A DNA stretch of 64,000 nt from assembly GCA_026936325.1 (NCBI GenBank), contig JAPTHN010000011.1, positions 34,320,629 to 34,384,628 of the forward strand, in the 5' to 3' direction. The notes under the pieces were generated by a model that saw only the letters and a list, made by a program, of their open reading frames with translations, ran no database searches and was not told where the DNA came from. The first letter of the stretch is position 1. Every line of letters begins with the position of its first letter. Source of the stretch: Platynereis dumerilii. Its lineage: Eukaryota > Annelida > Polychaeta > Phyllodocida > Nereididae. Below, one piece after another: positions 44,572 through 55,797 of this stretch. A program made the position numbers and the translations under genes.

Positions 44572-44774
44572 GGATGGATGTTTGGGGCTTTACATCCTGT
44601 ATTTATGCACTGGGTAGGCTGATTAAGACAGGAAGAGGAGACAGCAATGAGGCAAAGGATGACTAAAACAGCCGTCCAACATAGACCCACTTGACCCAGC
44701 TGGATTCGAACCCTGGACCCAGCGATTGGCAGTCAGTCCAGCACGCTACCACTAGACCAACACTCCCCCCCCCC
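44572..44774 (-). repeat. tRNA-derived SINE, copy 3, with 16-bp duplication
   Basis: Best copy. Minus strand: a tRNA-like head with box A TGGTCTAGTGGTAGCGTGCT and box B GGGTTCGAATCC, then the shared body, ending in a CATCCATC tail at 44572-44580. Flanked by TATACAGCGGCAAGAT (44556-44571) and TATACAGCGGCGAGAT (44775-44790), one mismatch. Pol III type promoter; would need LINE proteins to move. Confidence 0.88.
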
Positions 44775-45264
44775 TATACAGCGGCGAGATAATCAAGACA
44801 GTGTCATGCGAGTTGACAGCATGAAAAAAATCATAAAGTCAAACCTTCAGTCACACCTCACCGTATCAAAGAGGGATGCTGGTGAGGATTTCCAAGTCCA
44901 AGCTTAGCATGGTAATCAACACGTTGTTCTCAATTCAGTCCCAAGCATTTTATTTGGTGCACAACAAAAAAAAATCTACATATATTAAACCACTATTGTA
45001 TCTACAGCCATGGCCGAAAATTTTCAATATTTTCCATCTCTCTGTTTGACTCATCACAAGAAAACAAATATTTGCACATGTGCACGTGTGTGTGTGTGCG
45101 CGGGTGTTTCAGAGTATTAAAGTTACCCCAAACCATAAAATCTTTGCTAAATATTGATTATTTAATGTGTATTATCATGTAACTTTGTAATTAATATTGT
45201 TTCAAACCATTTTTTTAAAGTGTCTCTGTGATTACATAATTCATAATTTATTTAGAATTAACTA

Positions 45265-45309
45265 AGCATAACACCTAATCTACATAAAGAGTAGATTAGG
45301 TGTTATGCT
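45265..45309. repeat. Hairpin with perfect 18-bp arms
   Basis: AGCATAACACCTAATCTA, loop of 9, then the exact inverse. Lies about 410 bp after the 3' end of the secreted-protein gene. Confidence 0.8.
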
Positions 45310-45719
45310 GTTATGCTTCACGCCCAAAGGCAACATCTGGTGGCAAAAAGATGCTTGGAAATGATTGTAACAGAAAGTCCTCTGAAAACCACCATAAACG
45401 CACGTTTATGCAACCATCAAGCAGTGGACTTACAGCTGAAGTGAAGAGCATTAACTGATTCAACCCAGAAGTGTTTGAATGCATCACCATGTTATGAACA
45501 GTTATACTGGTCAAGCACAGATTTCGTGATTTTTTTTTTCAAAATCCAGTGATTTAAATCATGATAAATATCACACTTTAAATCAAATAAATTTAAACCA
45601 AATAATTAAAATTGTGATTTCAATTATGATTTAAATTACTTTGGTTGGAATCATGACGTGCTCAGACATTCCTGTCTATGACTCTGACTTCAGCTGTAAT
45701 CGTTTGCCAAAAGTTAGTT

Positions 45720-48700
45720 TTACAAATGGTATAAGCCCAACATGAATTTTTGGCTTTGCTTGACAGTCCAGAACCTCAATTCATCAAAGCAGCCGTTGAA
45801 ACATGCGTAATGGTTCTGTTTATCTGTGTATAAAACGGAACAACCAAATTTAACATCATGATCATAGGGGAAGGGATTGATGGGGGGAGTGGAGACTTGT
45901 GTGTCATAATCTCCCTTACAGCCATCAAAATAAACCTCATATCCAGATGATCTGCTGTAGGTTAGCCCAAAGTGATGCCACGCCATGGGGTGCACTGCTG
46001 CCAAGACTCCAGACACCCCATTTATCTCCCTACGAAACCAGAATGAATGGGTGCCATTGGATGCTGCGACGCTTAGAAGCATACTTGATGAATGCAAAAG
46101 TATGGAGATCGAAGGAGACATGAACAAACCAGGAGGGTCTTGGCTTTGCGTAAATGCTTGAAACCAGAATGACAACGTGGCTCCATCCGGGCAGTCAAAC
46201 ATTTTCCCAAAACAGTCGTTTGAGTGTGCTCCCAGATTGATGATCTTGTCTTTATCCATCAAATTATTGATAATGATGGAATTACCATATCTTCCTGCCC
46301 CGGTGACGGGTGCTGAAATAATATTAATCATCGTCAGACGGACTATTGTTAATACACTTACAGAGCGGTATTTTTTAAAAATATTTACCTCATATTTAGT
46401 AGTATTTTTGTACAACTGAGACAGTAAATTAATTCAGACCTGGGGATCCAATTGCAGTAGCCGTTGTACCAAGAGCTGGGATGATTCCTCCAGGGCCAAT
46501 AGATTCCATCAGGACAGCGACCAGCAAATCTAAAACAAAGGTTTATCAAAGTTCAAATTCAAATTTATTGACCATCAGTTTGAACAAAACATACGTCTTC
46601 TACATCAGGTAAGTAATAGATGGAATGTAGATAATAAAACAAATTAAATGTGCCTTTACCAATGCAATTAAACAAGACATATGTGCCTTTACCAATACAA
46701 TAATATTATAAGTTAATTTAAGCCACTAGAAATCATCACTTCAAATACAGCTTAATCTCAATTTAAACCTGCTGTATTCTTCACATGATAATAATCATTT
46801 TTATGATTGTTGCATTCCACGAAAGGTATTTTTTAATAATTTAATTTCTTTACACAAGTTTACAGTTAATTTTACCACGTATTCACATTATATTCTATTC
46901 ATAAATGATCATTCTGTTCATCCTTCATTGAATAAATGATCATTCTGTTCATCCTTCATTAAATGAATGATCATTCTGTTCATCCTTCTGTAAATCGTTC
47001 AACCATATCATCAGCTGTTCCCATGTTCAACATATTTCACACATTCACAGTTTTCCCTACACATTTCCTCTGGACATTTCAATAGCCAGCATTTCATTCA
47101 GTCAAAAGATTTCAAAGAAACATCATCTTCAACAGTTAGTAGTCAATTTAGGTATGTTAGTTTTATTTCTATTTTATGTTAGCTATCAATTTTAAATATT
47201 TATTCATTTAGCCTAATTAGTATTTTCAGTAAATAGACTTTATCAATTTACAGGTCAATATGTGATAGGCAGTATTCAGTTCATCAAGAACCCACATGTA
47301 TGCCAATGATCCTGTAAGTAGTCATCATAAATACACTGATATTTTCATTTTTTATTATAGATTTATTCGTATTATTTTATTATCATCTCCTTATCAAATT
47401 CTCATTCCATCTTTGTTTTGTATTTATTTTAGATTTACCACATACTAGTTGAATAAATCATTGGCAATTTCATGTTGGCTCCTTTCTCCCTCGTTATTCT
47501 TGTTCCTATTTTGTAATAACCTTGCCGACAAAAAGCTTGCTTAATGTCACCAAAAACCAGATGAGCAGCTTCATTCGTCGATTTTTGACAACACTTTTTC
47601 AATATTGCATTATACTTTTCAAAACCCAGTGTAAGTTTTTGCTTTTTGAATTGAATTATTTTGTAAAATTTTACAGCCGAACGACATCAGTACCTGTGTA
47701 CATTGGACAGGCTACTTCCGCGAGAACCCAGATAATCGATTGGGAATGAAGAACACATTTTGCTACGGAAACTCTAGCAACTCCAAATTCACTGATCTCA
47801 CAGCCTTTACATAGTTGTAATCAATGCAAAAATCATTTGTAGTTGCTTTAAGTTGTATGAGATTCTCGGTATTCAGCAATTTTCTGACATCAGACAAGCT
47901 CATTTGTATATCACAACTACGTGGGATAGGAGCAGTGATGTGATGTCCTTCATCATTCCCAAGGCAGGTATTACCAAAATGTGACCACAATCAAGACAAT
48001 GCAGTTGAAAACGGCTAATATTTTGTATCTGTATCAGGGCTTTGGAGTCGGAGTAGGGAGTCGGAGGTTTTCGGGTGGAGTCGGAATCGAACTTTGAATT
48101 TCAGGTCGAGTCGGAGTCGAAAATCAAATTGGCGACTCCTGACTCCTAAAAATAACTAATATAATTTACAAAAACACAATTACAAAATATAAAATGTGCT
48201 ACACAAAATTTCCTAAAGAAGTCTTCATGTACAAAATCTGTGAAAACTTTTGAGAACTAATTTTTCTCCCCTGTTAACCATGTACATTTGTGTGAGATAA
48301 TGCCGACAAGCGGAGTCGGGAGTCAGAGTCGGAGTTGTGGTGTCAGTAGACCTAAGGAGTCGGAGTCGGTTCACTTAATACCTGACTCCAAAGCCCTAAT
48401 TTGTATATGTATACATACTACCAGTCATGCACTGCTACGCAGGTACGAAATAATCCGACATTTAAAAAAAATCTTAAGGGAATTTTGTGAGAAATTCAAG
48501 TTTAAAAAAAACTTGAATTTCTCAAAAAATAAAAAAACTTGTTTATCAGGTTTTTTTTTAGACAGGTATGTTGTGATGTAGGCCTACCTTGTGAGAGATC
48601 AATTTCAATTGGAGCTGAATACAGTGCCATCCCAGGAAAGGATGTTGATACACTTGGGTGAAGTGAGGAGTCTGCTGGACAGACGGTGCAGAGTCGGCAT

Positions 48701-48909
48701 ACGTCATCACTTCTGGCATATCCAATGCACGTTTGCTCTGACCGAGAGCACTTCATTGCACAGTGTATGTTCGATTTAAAGCTGACTTCTTCTGTTATGG
48801 CGCACGTCATGTTATTGTTCAACTTCTTTTTGTAAAGTTTTGTTCTCGCCGCCCCGGCATGCCAACATGCCATTACAAGAAACAGCAGCAGATTTGTAAA
48901 AGGCTTCAT
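45720..48909 (-). CDS. Secreted PAN/apple plus LamG-like protein, three exons
   Basis: Inferred join on the minus strand: 48909-48588, 46529-46440, 46312-45720, giving 334 aa. Exon 1 starts MKPFTNLLLFLVMACWHAGA (signal peptide), then a cysteine-rich segment (SNIHCAMKCSRSEQTC, CRLCTVC) like PAN/apple domains. Exon 2 is a Gly/Ala/Pro linker. Exon 3 is a LamG3/concanavalin-like sandwich: DCPDGATLSFWFQAF, AWHHFGLTYSRSSGYEVYFD, GCFDELRFW, then TAA. Splice sites: AAG|GTAGG, TTTTAG|AT, CAG|GTCTG, TTTCAG|CA. Both introns are phase 1 and the total is divisible by three, which supports the model. Likely an extracellular, possibly carbohydrate-binding or adhesive protein. A missed exon in the 2-kb intron or an alternative end is possible. 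Confidence 0.8.
46902..46988. repeat. ~31-bp tandem repeat, about three units
   Basis: AATGATCATTCTGTTCATCC recurs three times at about 31-bp spacing within the first intron of the secreted-protein gene. Confidence 0.85.
47650..47990. other. Two overlapping open frames in an intron, unassigned
   Basis: The minus-strand frame (47990-47763) reads CLGNDEGHHITAPIPRSCDI and ENLIQLKATTNDFCIDYNYV. The plus-strand frame reads WTGYFRENPDNRLGMKNTFC and YGNSSNSKFTDLTAFT. Either could be an exon or a retroelement remnant. I recognise neither and do not add them to the gene model. Confidence 0.25.
48036..48397. mobile_element. hAT-like MITE with GGAGTCGG repeats
   Basis: AGGGCTTTGGAGTCGGAGTA at the left and (inverse) AGGGCTTTGGAGTCAGGTAT at the right. 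GGAGTCGG-type steps are repeated in both ends. This GGGCTTTGGAGTCGG terminus is widespread in animal hAT MITEs. The flanks TTTTGTATCTGTAT and ATTTGTATATGTAT look alike but do not give a clean 8-bp duplication. Lies in intron 1 of the secreted-protein gene. Confidence 0.7.
48489..48523. repeat. Hairpin with 15-bp arms, intronic
   Basis: GAGAAATTCAAGTTT, A-rich loop, then the exact inverse, about 65 bp inside intron 1 from the donor site. Confidence 0.75.
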
Positions 48910-48999
48910 GGCAATATTTGTCTGAAAACAAGAACTCAACAATTGAATAACTAGATTTGTCAAATTTCAAGATATCAAACAATTTAATTTCTCACTGAT

Positions 49000-51900
49000 A
49001 CAAAAAGTGTGTGATGTGTGTAGCATTCCATTGGACTGACTTTGTTGTCCGTTTTAGTAATTTATAAACATTTTGTAGTGACAAACGTTTGAATTGTGTA
49101 ATGCCAGGTTTTTGGAACCACTTCCTTTTTATAAGGCCTATCTCAAAAATAATGAAGCCACGCAGCTGGTTTTCACTGAGGGTCACAAATTTTGATAACG
49201 GCTGTATGCAACAACTTCATATTACAGTCTTGCCTTAAATACGCTCTTATGCCAAAATCCTGAAAATTTCATGGCAATTTGTCAAAAGGTTGTTGACATA
49301 GATGAAAGCATATCGGAAAACATGCATTTTTTCACTTATTTAGCGTGACATAACCTTTTTCACCTGATGAATTCTTTCAGTTTTACAAAGTTTGACATGT
49401 TCCATTGCTATTTCCTTATACTTTTTGGAATCTCCACATCCCCAGGCTTCATAAATTCATTGAAACTAGCACTTCTATCCACTTGTTTTAACATCATTGA
49501 GTTATTTGTGTTCAAAGGTTGACTTTGTAAAATTGAGTAAATTTGAATGTTCCTCATCTGAAATGCTCTAGTTTCCTTTAACATATTTCAGTTGAATCTT
49601 TTTGCCATTGAGATCTAGTACTATATCTACTTAGATGTTTTGGAGGTTTTTATGATTGTGGAAAATCTGGTTCATGGAAAAATTTCAATGAATAGCTGGA
49701 AAGGTGAATGTGTCGCACGCGTAACGCCGAGAGTACTTTCAAGTGGTACAGAGCTATAACAGCTCTGTTTTTAATCTAGATTGGCTCAAAATATAGCAAA
49801 TCTATAGCAATGAACTGATCCAAGTTTTTGACTGATTTGTAAAAAAATTCAAAAGTTATATTCGTTGCACGCGTAACGCTCTGGTAAATTTTGATCGTAT
49901 TCAATTTTTTTTCTGACAAACAGTAAAGCGATCATTCTAATATTGCTTGGAGTGAAAATTAACATATAATTTCAGTAGTTGGAGGACGTTTCATTGCCTA
50001 ATTACAAAAAATATAACATTTATGGAGCATTATTTAAAATTTGGGCCAAATTGTCTAAAAAGGCAATAAACATTAAAAAATAGTTTTTATTTTGTAAATG
50101 GTTGTATTTTTCCCCCAGTTATGATTGATAATTCATATAAAATCGATTTGAGTCAAAACCGGAACATTTTTTGAAGATTCATATCACACCAGTACTTAAA
50201 ATCAGCTTTTTATGTCGAAAAAGGGGCCAAAAATCACACTTCTATCATCATTTACTGAGCAGACATTCACTTCTGTGGCACTTATTTGGTATCAATTTGA
50301 AGCCCACATACAGACGCATAACATATGACACAGTTCAAGCACTGAGTTACATGTATAATGTCATCCGTGTAAAAAAAATCCCTTTGTCTCCAAAAATGCA
50401 GATATCTTGACGAAACTTGCTTTATCTGCTGTAGAAAATAGTTGGCTTCCATAAAATATCACTTTCGTGGTGTGTATATACACTTTCTAGGTACGATTAA
50501 CTAAAATAGGACAAAAAACAGGCCAAAAATCGCCGATTTTGGGTGACAAAAAAAATTACACCTTGATGTCTAACGCTTCATATCTCGGATGATAATGGTT
50601 TATTTACCAAATTTTTTTCTTGAGGCTCTCCCTGAGTTTTTTACCTATTGTATGATATCCACATTATGTCCCAATATGGCAATTATTTTGAAGAAAAATA
50701 TCAAAAAGCGATGCAGGGTATGGTGACAATTTTGTTGTGATTTTCTCGCCTCTCAAGGAATAGTCAATTTTAATGTGACAATTGCGGCTCTAATTTTAAA
50801 GACAGAAAGTTTATATTTCACAGAAATATTCTTTATTATGTAATAGGACTTACAGTAGCTTTGATTGTCTGTATCATGTGTCAAAACGACAAAATAAAAC
50901 AGCTTACCAATGATGGTCCTGTCAGTTCAGGACATGTCAAAAACATACGTAGCCCCATAAAAAAAACTTAATCTCAAAAAATTCTCAAGATATTGCGATG
51001 AAATCAAACTTTGTTTGCCCAACTAAATTGGTTACAAGCAATTTATATCGGCAGAGCCCAGTTTTGGATAGTTTTTGAGATTAAGTTTTTTTTACGACAA
51101 AATTTTATATGAAATTTTTTAGAAGTCGTATTTTATTTTCTGAATTTTGTCTAATTTGGAGTATTGACTCCTTCCACCAAAGTGATGCCAAGCATTGGCT
51201 CTGCAACTTCTGCTGAAATTAAAAAGGCCTTCAAAAAATTTTACCAGACACCATAACATGCAGGCATCACTTGGAGATTATTGAGAGTAATTATATTTGA
51301 ATATCGTATTGATTGCTGCTGTTGGTTCCAGCAAAAAGTGGTTGATGCAACTTGGTATTGTCGGTCTGACCTTTCTAGCAAAATAGTGTTTAAATTGGCT
51401 TCAACTGACTTAATAACATGCCAAAGTATGAAATCAATAATATTTTGTGTTAAAGGACTAAAATCCCAAGTGCTGTGGTTACAAATTTTTATCGGATTTT
51501 TAGGCAAGCATGAGGTCCCTCTCATTAATTGTGAAAAACTTTTGAATGGTTAAATATTTTGCATTGATTCTTCCATATTATTATTCTTCACATTTTTTCG
51601 CATATATCCCATGCACTTTGATCGCAAAATATGATGTTTTATTTTTTAGCCTCTACGACACCCAAATGTAACTCAGACCTCGAACGGTGTCATATGGCAG
51701 TTAATATCATTTTAAACAAAAACATATGCTTCTGGGGTCAATATATGTAAGTTTTGAAAAGGAATTTCTGAAAATTTTTCAAAAATTGGGTGTTTTTCAA
51801 AATATATTATGTGTATTTGAATGACAATAGACCAGAAGACTTTTAAAAATGTACCAGTTGTTGAGAAATAAATAAAATGGATTTAATATCATGACAAATT

Positions 51901-52200
51901 ACCTTTAAGTGCAGTTATGTTTCACTGCCATGAAAAACAAACTTTTAAAAATTATCAATTATTTCCACTCATTAAAGCACCAAGGTAAATATAGTTTCTG
52001 GAACTTAAATATGTTATTTACAATATGCTTAGGTCATTTCATACAAAAATATATTTTAAAATTTTGATGGTCATGTCACACTTTGGCTTCATTATTTTTG
52101 AGATAGGCCTTTGCCAGTGTCAGAGCATGACTGTCTTGCTCCATTTCGAGAAGATAACACCTTTGCCTGGTCTTGTGAACGGTCAGTGGAGACTTTCGTA
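49000..52200 (-). pseudogene. LINE ORF1 copy D, split by a 3-kb element
   Basis: Minus strand 49132-49000 reads WFQKPGITQFKRLSLQNVYK, matching WFHKHGIAKFKRLVHKNGYE of copy A. 52112-52200 carries the preceding part (nucleotide match to copy A around TGTCTGAGCAGGTCTTGCTT and GAGAAGATAA). The element 49133-52111 sits exactly between them. Strongly decayed. Confidence 0.65.
49133..52111. mobile_element. 3-kb element with perfect 28-bp inverted ends
   Basis: AAGGCCTATCTCAAAAATAA (then TGAAGCCA) at the left and its exact inverse at 52084-52111. The interior is AT-rich. The phrase GCACGCGTAACGC appears at about 49716 and 49867. No transposase frame recognised. It splits ORF1 copy D, so it is younger than that fossil. 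Could be hAT- or Harbinger-related; the duplication is not clear. Confidence 0.75.
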
Positions 52201-52668
52201 CTGTCTATTTCTATTACAATTTCTTTTTTATGCATCATTCTGTGCTTGGATGTGTACTTTCCAATTAATGTCTAATTATGTTGATATTGTATGTACATAA
52301 CATTCATATTTGGCTAAAATAAAAACTGTTTGTCGGTCTGTCTGTCTGTCAAACTTTCCGAAAGACCCTCGTTATCAAAGGTATTTGAAATGTCTTGTAC
52401 AATCAGTCACAAAGACAACTCAAGAGTGTCAAATTTGATGATGTTAATTCCTTAACTATAGAAATCTTTGTGAAGTCCCACAAGGACAAACGTGCTTGGT
52501 GCGATCTCCTTTGCCTTAATTTGCATGTTAAGATTGATAATGCAATGGGCATAAAAACAGTACCTGAGTCTGAGTCCGCTTCAATTCCTGCTCTGTCTCA
52601 CTGGATTGATTTTTAGAAACTGAAGCGAGTTTTGGCCTGTGACTATTGCAGCGCAATAACACCAATAA

Positions 52669-52813
52669 GGCCACACATAATTGATCTTTAGCTTCTCGGA
52701 TCCTCTCAAGGCACTTTTTCTAGGGTCGGTCGGTAGGAAATTTTTTTTTTCCATCGGCAGGAAATCTATTGTGTCGGCGGGTCCACGAAGCTAAGAATCA
52801 ATTATGTGTGGCC
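52669..52813. mobile_element. 145-bp Harbinger-like MITE
   Basis: GGCCACACATAATTGATCTT at the left and the inverse of GGCCACACATAATTGATTCT at the right, flanked by TAA on both sides (52666-52668 and 52814-52816). A 3-bp TAA/TTA duplication and GG-start termini fit PIF/Harbinger. The interior has GTCGGTCGGTAGGAAATTTT-like repeats. Confidence 0.75.
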
Positions 52814-53139
52814 TAAGACCAATGCCAGATGCCAATAATTGAGGGAGTGGAGAATTTTGCATAAATGCATGTAGTCCAGGAGCCAAGGAGATAAATCACC
52901 CCGAGAGAGGAATGGACAATCTATACATCGTTGGAATCGCAAACTTCCGTAGATTATGAAACTGGGGGATGCAGTTGGGAAAAGTGGTGCAATTTTTCAC
53001 AAATTGGTTACCATGGCAACCAAGTCAGAATATTTTTTAATTCACCTTTATACAAGTAAAATGCATTTTTTAGGTACTTAATCCACAGCCAGACTTCCTT
53101 CAACCAACCAGACATGTACAACCTCAATTTGAGATTTTA

Positions 53140-53172
53140 ATGGTCATGTGACCTTTAGGGTCACATGACCAT
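53140..53172. repeat. Hairpin with two CATGTG/CACATG boxes
   Basis: ATGGTCATGTGACC, loop TTTAG, GGTCACATGACCAT: perfect 14-bp arms. E-box-like words, but no gene is near enough to suggest use. Confidence 0.75.
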
Positions 53173-53280
53173 GCTGACTGGCATGACATGTTGTGAAGGA
53201 TTTCAACTGTAAATCAATGCCTAATCTTTATAGCAAAATATTCTACTTCCCTTCAACAGGTCGAACTTTACAGACTCACT

Positions 53281-53522
53281 CAGTGGCGTAACTCGGGGGT
53301 CTCCAGGGGGGGGCACCTGGGGGGGGGGACGCCAATTCTCTACAAACTCACTATACCGATTGTATGTTTTAGCCAGAGTGTGAAAGTTCATATGGGGGGC
53401 ACCTGGGGGGCACAGGTCCAATATGGGGGCACAGGTCCAATATGGGGGCACCTTGGGGGCACAGGTCCAATATGGGGGGCACGTGGCCCCCTTGCCCCCC
53501 CCCCCCCTGAGGGACGCCACTG
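53281..53522. mobile_element. hAT-like MITE, CAGTGGCGT ends, G-rich tandem repeat
   Basis: CAGTGGCGT at the left and CGCCACTG at the right are common hAT MITE termini. Inside, a ~20-bp unit GGGGGCACAGGTCCAATAT recurs about three to four times (53392-53482), with many runs of G. No clean target duplication. Confidence 0.75.
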
Positions 53523-53624
53523 CAGATTGTACTAATGGTGCTACTGCAAATACTTTGCGTAAACAATGGAGGAAAGCTATGCTCACAATAACGTGTTTTC
53601 CACAACAACTCATTCACGATGGAT

Positions 53625-53823
53625 AAACAGATGATTTGGGCTTTACGTCCAGTACTTATGTACTTGGTAGGCTAATTAGGACAGGAGGAGGACACGGTAA
53701 TGAGACAAAGGATGATTGAAACAGCCATCCAACATGGGCCCGGTGACCCAGCAAGAGCTGGATTTGAATCCCGGACCCAGCGATTGGCAGTCTAGTGCGC
53801 TACCACAAGACTAAACCTCCCCA
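53625..53823 (-). repeat. tRNA-derived SINE, copy 4
   Basis: Same family as 44572-44774: box A-like TAGTCTTGTGGTAGCGCACT, box B-like GGGATTCAAATCC, shared GACAGGAGGAGGACACGGTA body. Tail at the low-coordinate side. Target duplication unclear. Confidence 0.8.
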
Positions 53824-54382
53824 TTGATAAAGTTCTGTATGATCAATCACTCACAGGACATATACAGTACTAATCCATGGATTAAATGTGACCTATGTCA
53901 CAAAAGGACACACACATTTTAGGCTAACATACAGAAAAAGTCTGACATTTTCCATTGCAAAGAATGTCTCTCTTGTAGGACAACAGCACACAGAAGCACC
54001 AGAAAACTTAATTGTTTGTCGGAACATAAGATTCACTGTCATGCCTTTTGTAAACATCGATAAACAGTACCATTTATTTTGTACAACAGCAAAGTCTGCA
54101 GTGTAATTTCCAACAATTTATCTATTTTACTATTTTACATAAAATAAGCTGTTATTCAATATCTTTAACTAGTATTTCTACAATAAAATTTTGGAACAAG
54201 TGGATTCTTTTTGTTGGAATTCTTTCGTTTGCTAAACAACAGTTCTGAAGGCAACAGAAGAGACTTCTTTCATGTTTACACAGGAATTCTAACAAAAAGA
54301 TATTACAGATGATTTCATGTTTGTAGACACTGTGACTGAATCTAAATTTTTCTAGGACATGTATTCTACGGGGAAAAGGGTC

Positions 54383-55503
54383 GGGTCAGTGTAAAATGCG
54401 GACCATGCAGACCATGCGGACCATGCGGACCAGACATTCTGGCAGCCAGTCTGTTGGTTCAAGCCTTGGACCAACACCGACCAGTCTGGAGGGGTTAAAT
54501 CATGCGGACCAAACTGTGCAGACCATGCGGACCAACTGGATAACAAGGATATATATAAGATTTGAAAATAGATTTAATGAACCCAATAAAAAAATTAATT
54601 TGGTAAATTTATAATTAATAAATAATTATTTTTCATAAAAAGGCAAACATGCTAATTGGTTAAAGTGGTCTGCATTTGGTCTGCATATTGATCTAAAATA
54701 TTAGATCTATAAATAGATAAAAATAATATCTTTTAATTTTATTAATAAAAAAAGAAAGATTAAAACATTTAAAAAATATAATTGAACAGGCAATATGTTG
54801 ATAGCCAACTCCACTTTGTCTGCATCCTTGATCTCAAAGATCTGGTTACTTAGATTTCGGTCTGCATTTGGTCTGCATTCTGGTCTGCATTTGGTCTGCA
54901 GATCTGGTCAGTATTTGGTCAGCACTCTGGTCAGCACTCTGGTCAGAACTCTGCTCTGAACTCTGGTCTGCATTTGGTCTGCATGATTTGGTCTGCATTT
55001 GGTCTGTATTTGGTCTGCATGCAGATCTAGTCAGTGTTTGGTCAGCACTGTGGTCTGCATGGTTTAGTTTATTAGTATATTTCTCATCGTGCAGACCAAA
55101 TGCAGACCAGAATTCTCCTGTTAAAAGCCAATTCTGGTCTGCATTCTAGTCTGCATTCTGGTCTGCATTCTGGTCAGCATCTGGTCTGCATTCTGGTCTG
55201 CATTCTGGTCTGCATTCTGGTCTGCATTCTGGTCTGCAGATATAGGTTGTGCTCTTTTTTTTTTAATAGAAAAAAATATAAATTTAATTTAATATTAATA
55301 TTTTTAATTCAATTATCAGACTGAAATATTGTCTGTATCTTGTTTATTGACTTGGTCCGCATCTGGTCCGCATTTTCCGCTTGATTGGCTTTGTATTATT
55401 AGCTTGATTAAACAAGCAATGCTCCTCTGCACCCTCCTCTGTTTGTTTTGGTCTGGTCCGCATGGTCCGCATGGTCCGTTTGGTCCGCATTTTACACTGA
55501 CCC
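54383..55503. mobile_element. MULE-like element built of GGTCTGCAT/GGTCCGCAT repeats
   Basis: Ends are GGGTCAGTGTAAAATGCGGA and its exact inverse. The 9-bp word AAAAGGGTC flanks both sides exactly (54374-54382 and 55504-55512), the Mutator-like duplication size. From each end inward the sequence is an array of ATGCGGACC (left) or GGTCCGCAT (right). The core (54660-55250) is an array of GGTCTGCATTC/T and GGTCAGCACTC units, mostly one orientation. 1.1 kb, no transposase. Confidence 0.85.
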
Positions 55504-55797
55504 AAAAGGGTCCGATCAGAACTTATGAGATCAATATTCTCCATAATAACATGTCCAAGAAAAAAAAACACATTCGGTCTCAGTGTCTACAATTAGGAAA
55601 TCATCTGTAAAATATGTTGATTCTTTTTGTTGTAAATTTTAAACGTAGTGTCTATTCACCCGGTCACCGTGCAAACAAGCTGACCGACCAACATTATTTA
55701 CAGAGTCATTGAGCATGCGCAATAACTGCTTATATCACGTGACCTACTTATGACATCACTGCAAGTGTGAACAAAATGGCCACCGTCTAGACATGCT

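Noticed and set aside
44690-44774. True tRNA gene on the minus strand
   Set aside because: Box A and box B are present, but the same head plus body and tail recurs in four copies and one has a target duplication: a SINE.
52395-52616. 73-codon plus-strand frame
   Set aside because: No recognisable domain or splice context; could be a retroelement scrap. Left uncalled.
54868-55250. Repetitive protein (VCI-LVCI, WSALWSA repeats)
   Set aside because: These frames are translations of the GGTCTGCAT array in the MULE-like element.
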